A stretch of 64,000 bases of DNA from Mantis religiosa (lineage: Eukaryota > Arthropoda > Insecta > Mantodea > Mantidae): positions 105,524,645-105,588,644 of the forward strand of contig CM060954.1 of assembly GCA_030765055.1 (NCBI GenBank), in the 5' to 3' direction. The notes below the pieces were generated by a model. It did no database searches. It had not been told where the DNA came from and saw only the letters and a list, made by a program, of their open reading frames with translations. Shown here in pieces: positions 59,560-64,000 of this stretch (within the stretch, counting starts at the first letter, position 1; the number at the start of each line of letters is the position of its first letter). The position numbers and the translations under genes were made by a program.

Positions 59560-60409
59560 TGATGTAAGGTGGGGACTTGGTGTACCCCACGACCGCTACG
59601 GCTGCCGAGAAGGCCCATCAGTTACCCCGAAAACTGGCAGAAGAGGCTCTGGTATTTTTCCCCAGGGACCTACTATGGTAGGTACGGGATTGGCGAACCC
59701 GGGGTCCCTAGCCACTCACCCTTATTTCATCCCCTTCACCTCCATCAACTGTGCCACGCTGTGCTACTGCTGATCAGTATGCATCACCTTCTTCCCCTTC
59801 TAGTTTTTTATTATAATTATTAGTACTTAAGGCCTTAGGTTTATAACTCCTGTCTCACCAGCAGGGATCTCTCCTATCTCCGTGGTTCTGTCCCACGGTT
59901 TTCAGCGCGGCTTCCGACATGTGTGCTCTCCGGAGGTCTCAAAAGTGAAGGTTGAGCGGACCCTTCGCACTGCCCCTATGTGTAGCCTTAGGTGCGGAGC
60001 CCGTCCACACCGTCAAGTACACCCACGTAGCTCCTCGAGGGCCCGGTCTGTGTTAATCTCCCGACGGCCGTGCTGCCGTTGGGTTAGTAACACGGACCGG
60101 ACGTGTTACCGCTGACGGAACCCCGGTGTAATCAACCACAAGTCCCCTGAATCCGCGTGTGCCTATTATACGCAGCGCGGCCTAAAGTGGGGAGCCACAG
60201 GTGGTTATTCCTGTGGTAGGGGCATAAAGCCGGGGTGTGCGTGGTGAACGGTTTACCCATACGGACAAGCAGTGGAGATTGAAGGGTAGCTTTTCTGAAG
60301 TACAAATGAGATCGGTCATGGGTGAGGTCCCCATGACGGCACAGACCGTGAAGATTCGGTGTCTTTCTTCTTTAACCCCCGGATGGCAGGCTGACGCCGA
60401 CGGTTCCGG
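59560..60409 (+). other. GC-rich 5' region of the I-like LINE (limits uncertain)
   Basis: Non-coding, GC-rich DNA leading into ORF1. 59668-59720 (CCTACTATGGTAGGTACGGG) resembles the 5' part of the short retroposon at 30993-31383. An AT-rich break at 59805-59845 may separate an older fragment from the true 5' UTR (about 59850 onward). A 76-codon frame (60237-60467) overlaps the ORF1 start and could be its original N-terminus, displaced by a frameshift; not proven. Confidence 0.45.
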
Positions 60410-61144
60410 ATGGGGGTCCTTATCAAAATGTATCCGCGCAAACCCTCTTTCATTGACCCGTTCTTAGTAATGACCTTGGCATGTGAAGGCAAAACGTTCA
60501 AAGATTTAAGCCCGTTCTATATAAAGCGTGAACTAGATAAAATCAGTGGCCCTGTTAAGAATGCGACGCGCCTCCGGGACGGTACGTTATTATTAGAGAG
60601 TACCAGCGCAGACCAATCTAAGAAGTTACAGAAAGCGAATTTGTTGGGCTCCTACCCAATCCGGGTAGCCCCACACAAATCGCTAAACACTTGCAGAGGA
60701 GTAGTCACCACCTCCAGCTTAGATGGTCTTGCCAATGAGGAAATCGTTAGCTGTCTCTCAGATCAGCTGGTCTGTCAAGCGTACCGATTAACCCGCAAAC
60801 AGGATGGCAAAGAATACCCCCTGCGCACGGTGTTTCTAACCTTCTCAGGCACGAAATTGCCGGAATTTATCTACTGCGGATATGAACGTGCTAGCGTCCG
60901 TCAATATGTACCGAACCCCATGCGCTGTTTTCAGTGCCAGCGCTTCGGACATACTAAGGGCTCTTGTAATAATCCAGCTGTGTGTGAACGATGTGGCCTT
61001 CCGGCTCACGAGGACCCGAACTGCAGCCGAAAACCCTGCTGCGTTAACTGTGGCGGAGATCACCCTTCGAGCTCGCGACAGTGTCCACGATTCCTGGACG
61101 AAAAGAGTATTCAGGAGCTGCGCGTCAAGGATCGCCTCACTTGA
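60410..61144 (+). CDS. I-clade LINE ORF1 (Gag-like nucleic-acid-binding protein), main frame; frameshifted near its end
   Basis: ORF1p coats the LINE RNA and assists reverse transcription at the target. This frame encodes 244 residues. About residues 25-160 form the region conserved in I-type ORF1 (PFYIKRELDKISG, LLLESTSADQSKKL, NTCRGVVTT). Three zinc knuckles follow: C173-x2-C176-x4-H181-x4-C186, C192-x2-C195-x4-H200-x4-C205 and C211-x2-C214-x3-H218-x6-C225. The protein stops at TGA (61142) just after KSIQELRVKDRLT. Related proteins normally run on into a YAxAV-type block, and here that block is found in another frame, so a one-base shift near 61130-61142 has cut it. The ATG at 60410 is the first in this frame, but the true start may lie upstream in the 60237 frame. 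Confidence 0.82.
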   Translation: MGVLIKMYPRKPSFIDPFLVMTLACEGKTFKDLSPFYIKRELDKISGPVKNATRLRDGTLLLESTSADQSKKLQKANLLGSYPIRVAPHKSLNTCRGVVTTSSLDGLANEEIVSCLSDQLVCQAYRLTRKQDGKEYPLRTVFLTFSGTKLPEFIYCGYERASVRQYVPNPMRCFQCQRFGHTKGSCNNPAVCERCGLPAHEDPNCSRKPCCVNCGGDHPSSSRQCPRFLDEKSIQELRVKDRLT

Positions 61145-61589
61145 ACAACTTAAGCCCGCTACCACCAGCAACTATGCATCAGCCGTCCGCCGCACTCCTG
61201 GTACCACTGTTGCTGTCCAACATGTCCCTGTTGCTCACGCTTCCACACAGACCGATTTTCTAGCGGCTCCTCCGACGTCTCGAAACACACTTACAGCTAC
61301 TACCAGCACTACTACTACCACCACCACCGCCACCAATTCTAGCTCACAGACACCAGTACCTAAGCCGTCCACAAGTACTGCTAACCAAGTAGTGCTTGTA
61401 AGAAACAGATCGCGGCCATCACACCGATCACGCAGTCGGACACCTTCGAAGAAATCCCGGTCTCGCTCAGCGAGCCGAAGGAGTTCTTCTGACTCTCGTA
61501 CATCTGGAGAGTCGCAGGACGCTAGCGCCTTTCGCATCGTGGGCCCCAAGTCATCCAAGGTCAAGAAAAAAGTTAAGACAGCCCATTAA
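61130..61589 (+). pseudogene. Displaced C-terminal part of ORF1
   Basis: The frame read at 60882-61589 becomes family-like only from about 61130: EQLKPATTSNYASAVRR (the YAxAV block after the zinc knuckles), then a Ser/Thr-rich segment, an SR-rich basic segment (RSRPSHRSRSRTPSKKSRSR, etc.) and a Lys-rich end, stopping at 61587-61589. Low-complexity ST- and SR-rich tails are common in LINE ORF1 proteins. The upstream part of this frame is a shadow of the zinc-knuckle region. The shift could be a real mutation or a sequencing error. Confidence 0.7.
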
Positions 61590-61599
61590 ATCACTGTAA

Positions 61600-64000
61600 A
61601 TGGAAATAATCCAGTGGAATGGCAATGGTTTTCGAGCTCGTGCTCAAGACCTACAACATTTAGCTTCTCAACGGTCACCGTCAATTATTTGCCTCCAGGA
61701 AACCCACTTACATCCCAATCACTCGTTACACCTTCACTCTTTCTCTGCATTTAGAAGCGACTCTCTTGCAGGTATGCGTGCATGCGGTGGCATTGCTACC
61801 TTAGTGGCGCCTAACATCTCAGCCGCCAACGTTCCTCTCACCACACCATTGCAAGCTGTAGCCGTTCGAATACAGCTGGCGAGCATCAGTTTTACCATCT
61901 GTAATATGTACCTGCCGCCGCTCAGTATAGTTCCAGAGCGTGATCTTCTAGCTCTATTGGCTCAGCTCCCCTCACCACTACTCCTTGTGGGAGATTTGAA
62001 TGCCAAGCACACGCTCTGGGGATCAGACACTGATGACGCCCGAGGATGCCTCCTCGTAGACGTCTTCGATAAGTCTGACATGCTTCTGCTAAATACTGGT
62101 GACCCGACATTCCTATCATCCGCTTACGGTACACATTCCGTACTAGACCTTTCTTTCTGCAGTCCGTCATTAGTACCACTACTTGAGTGGTCAGTACTTT
62201 CCGACCTCTTTGGCAGTGATCATTACCCCATTAACATACATTTTTCTGGCCGCCAATGTGTACCGTCTCGACATACTCGCTGGATTATTTCCAAAGCTAA
62301 CTGGGGAAAATTCCAATCCCTGATACACCTTATCGATGATGGTTTCGACACCATCGATGAAATGGTCGAATACTTTACTTGCTCGATCCTGCTCGCAGCA
62401 GAATCCAGCATTCCTCGAGGTTCACCTACACCACGTCATATCCCTGTACCGTGGTGGTCCGAGGAATGCAGTTTGGCTGTCAAAGCACGCAAACGTGCTT
62501 TGCGCATTTTCCAGCGGCACCCGACGGAAGGGAACTTCGTCGCCTTCAAACGTTCTCGCGCTAGGGCACGCTTTATACTGCGCAACGCAAAACGTAAATC
62601 TTGTGAAGCCTATGTCTCTTCCCTTTCCCGGCGCAGCTCTACCCAACAAGTATGGTCAGCTGTTCGGCGGATGTATGGCAAGTATCGCCGGACGGTAATT
62701 CCCGGCCTTGCCATCAACGGTTCCATGTGCACCACCGAGCAGGACATAGCTGAAGCCCTAGCTACCACATTTGCTGCCACGAGCCAAACTGCCCGCTATG
62801 ACGCTCTCTCCCTGCCTATTAAGGAAAAGGCGGAGCGGGTACCACTTAATTTTAATAGTGACTGCACCGAGCCGTACAACCAACCTTTTACCGCAGCCGA
62901 GCTCGCCCATTCTCTGGCGTTAGCAAAGGATTCTTCTCCAGGTCCCGATGACGTACACCGACAGATGCTACTACATCTTCCATCTGAGGCGCTATGTTTC
63001 CTTTTAAACATCTATAACCGCATTTGGCATGAGCGTGTTTTCCCTTCCTCCTGGCGAGAGGGTATTGTCATCCCCATCCCTCGACCCGGAAAGGACCGCA
63101 CGCTACCATCTAGCTACCGCCCCATTTGCCTGACGAGTGTCATCTGTAAGACCTTCGAGCGGATGATAAACGCTCGGTTAAATTGGTGGCTAGAAAAACA
63201 TAACCATCTGTCCAACTTGCAATGCGGTTTTCGTCGCCATCGCTCAAGTGTCGATAACCTAACACGCCTTGAGGGGTATATTTCCGATGCGTTTCTACTG
63301 AAACAGCACGCCGTCGGCGTGTTCCTCGACCTGGAGAAGGCTTATGACACCACCTGGCGGTACGGCATACTCCGTAACCTACATGATTACGGTATGCGTG
63401 GTCATCTACCCGAATTCCTATGCAACTTCTTAAAACTTCGCCGTTTTCGGGTTCGCATAGGAAACACGATATCACGGGAGCGGATACAGGAGAACGGCGT
63501 ACCTCAAGGTTCAATTTTGAGCGTCACCCTTTTTGCAGTAGCTATTAACGGCATCACTAGTGCCGTTAGAAGTGGAATTCCATCATCCCTCTATGTTGAC
63601 GACTTCGCTATCTATTATAGGTCTGCCAACATAGATCACATTGAGCGCCAACTGCAGCTGACCATTACCCAGCTAGCAGCTTGGGCGCTTCAAACCGGCT
63701 TCCGTTTTTCAGCTGCGAAGACGCAGTGTATCCACTTTCACCGCCTACGAGGTATTCACCCGCCTCCTGATCTTTATTTGAACGGCACACCCCTGCCATT
63801 TGTCTCGCACCTGAAGTTTTTGGGCCTCTACTTGGACCGACAACTAAATTGGGAGCACCACATTCGTCACCTTCGAGCCTCTTGCGATCGTTCTCTTCGG
63901 GTGCTGAAGGTATTATCTGGAGCATCTTGGGGGGGGGCGATCGCACTGTAATGTTGAGGCTGTACCGCTCTCTGGTTCGGTCCAAGCTGGACTATGGCAG
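61600..64000 (+). CDS. I-clade LINE ORF2: AP-like endonuclease and reverse transcriptase (partial; frameshift at a G9 run; cut by window end)
   Basis: ORF2p nicks the target DNA and primes reverse transcription there. The frame runs 783 codons to TAA at 63949-63951. It starts 10 bp after the end of the ORF1 tail. Endonuclease: W6-N-G-N-G10, QETH with E34, GDLNA at 131-135, and S206-D207-H208. RT: YRPICLTS finger block, FLDLEKAYD with catalytic D577, GVPQGS at 633-638, Y665-V-D667-D668 with both aspartates, then the FLGLYLD thumb region. At 63929-63937 a run of nine G shifts the frame. A neighbouring frame continues the expected thumb/connection residues (LRLYRSLVRSKLDYG) to the window end. 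All visible catalytic residues are intact. The RNase H domain expected in I-clade elements would lie beyond 64000. Confidence 0.9.

Noticed and set aside
61235..63985. Long minus-strand frames opposite ORF1 and ORF2
   Set aside because: Shadows of the LINE coding strand; no independent motifs.

Overview
The window looks like repeat-rich, AT-rich intergenic or intronic DNA from a large insect genome. It has no operons or bacterial-style genes. It is packed with tRNA-derived SINEs, non-LTR retrotransposons, solo LTRs, Tc1/mariner remnants and very long microsatellites. The SINE, LINE and mariner mixture suggests a hemimetabolous insect such as a cockroach or termite. That is an inference from general knowledge, not a match to a named genome.

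Layout. 0-1 kb: two possible phase-0 coding exons on the minus strand, running off the left edge (unidentified, partly membrane protein). 1.3-9.4 kb: a decayed Tc1/mariner transposase, a LINE 3' end, two solo LTRs, a SINE inserted in a SINE (7.0 kb), a mariner copy whose two ends both derive from the same transposon end (7.4-8.1 kb), and a SINE with a perfect 13-bp target duplication (8.5 kb). 9.4-19.7 kb: mostly featureless AT-rich DNA with LINE scraps and dispersed repeats. 19.7-23.3 kb: a LINE remnant split by a solo LTR and by a SINE, then a 591-bp (AC)n array. 24-36 kb: SINEs of several families, a probable LTR fragment on the minus strand (27.2-27.8 kb), a (GGCA)n array, and a short non-tRNA retroposon with 14-bp target duplications (31 kb). 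39.2-40.5 kb: the RNase H end of an I-like LINE whose tail has grown into a (TAA)n/(AAAT)n array. 42.2-43.3 kb: an element with 11-bp inverted ends between TTAA sites. 49.2-49.8 kb: a composite inverted tRNA-like element inside a 13-bp target duplication. 51.8-52.3 kb: a GC-rich 525-bp insertion of unknown family with a 14-bp target duplication. 55.3 kb: a 96-bp open exon with good splice sites on the plus strand. 59.1-64 kb: a SINE followed by a nearly intact I-clade LINE, with ORF1 (three zinc knuckles) and ORF2 (endonuclease plus reverse transcriptase), cut by the window edge.

The elements are mostly linked by insertion history, not by a pathway. The SINEs carry Pol III-type A and B boxes but no enzyme. 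LINE machinery such as that at 60.4-64 kb is the kind of activity that moves them, although no specific LINE-SINE pair can be proven here. Host coding content is limited to three candidate exons. No rRNA, functional tRNA, CRISPR array or bacterial feature was seen.
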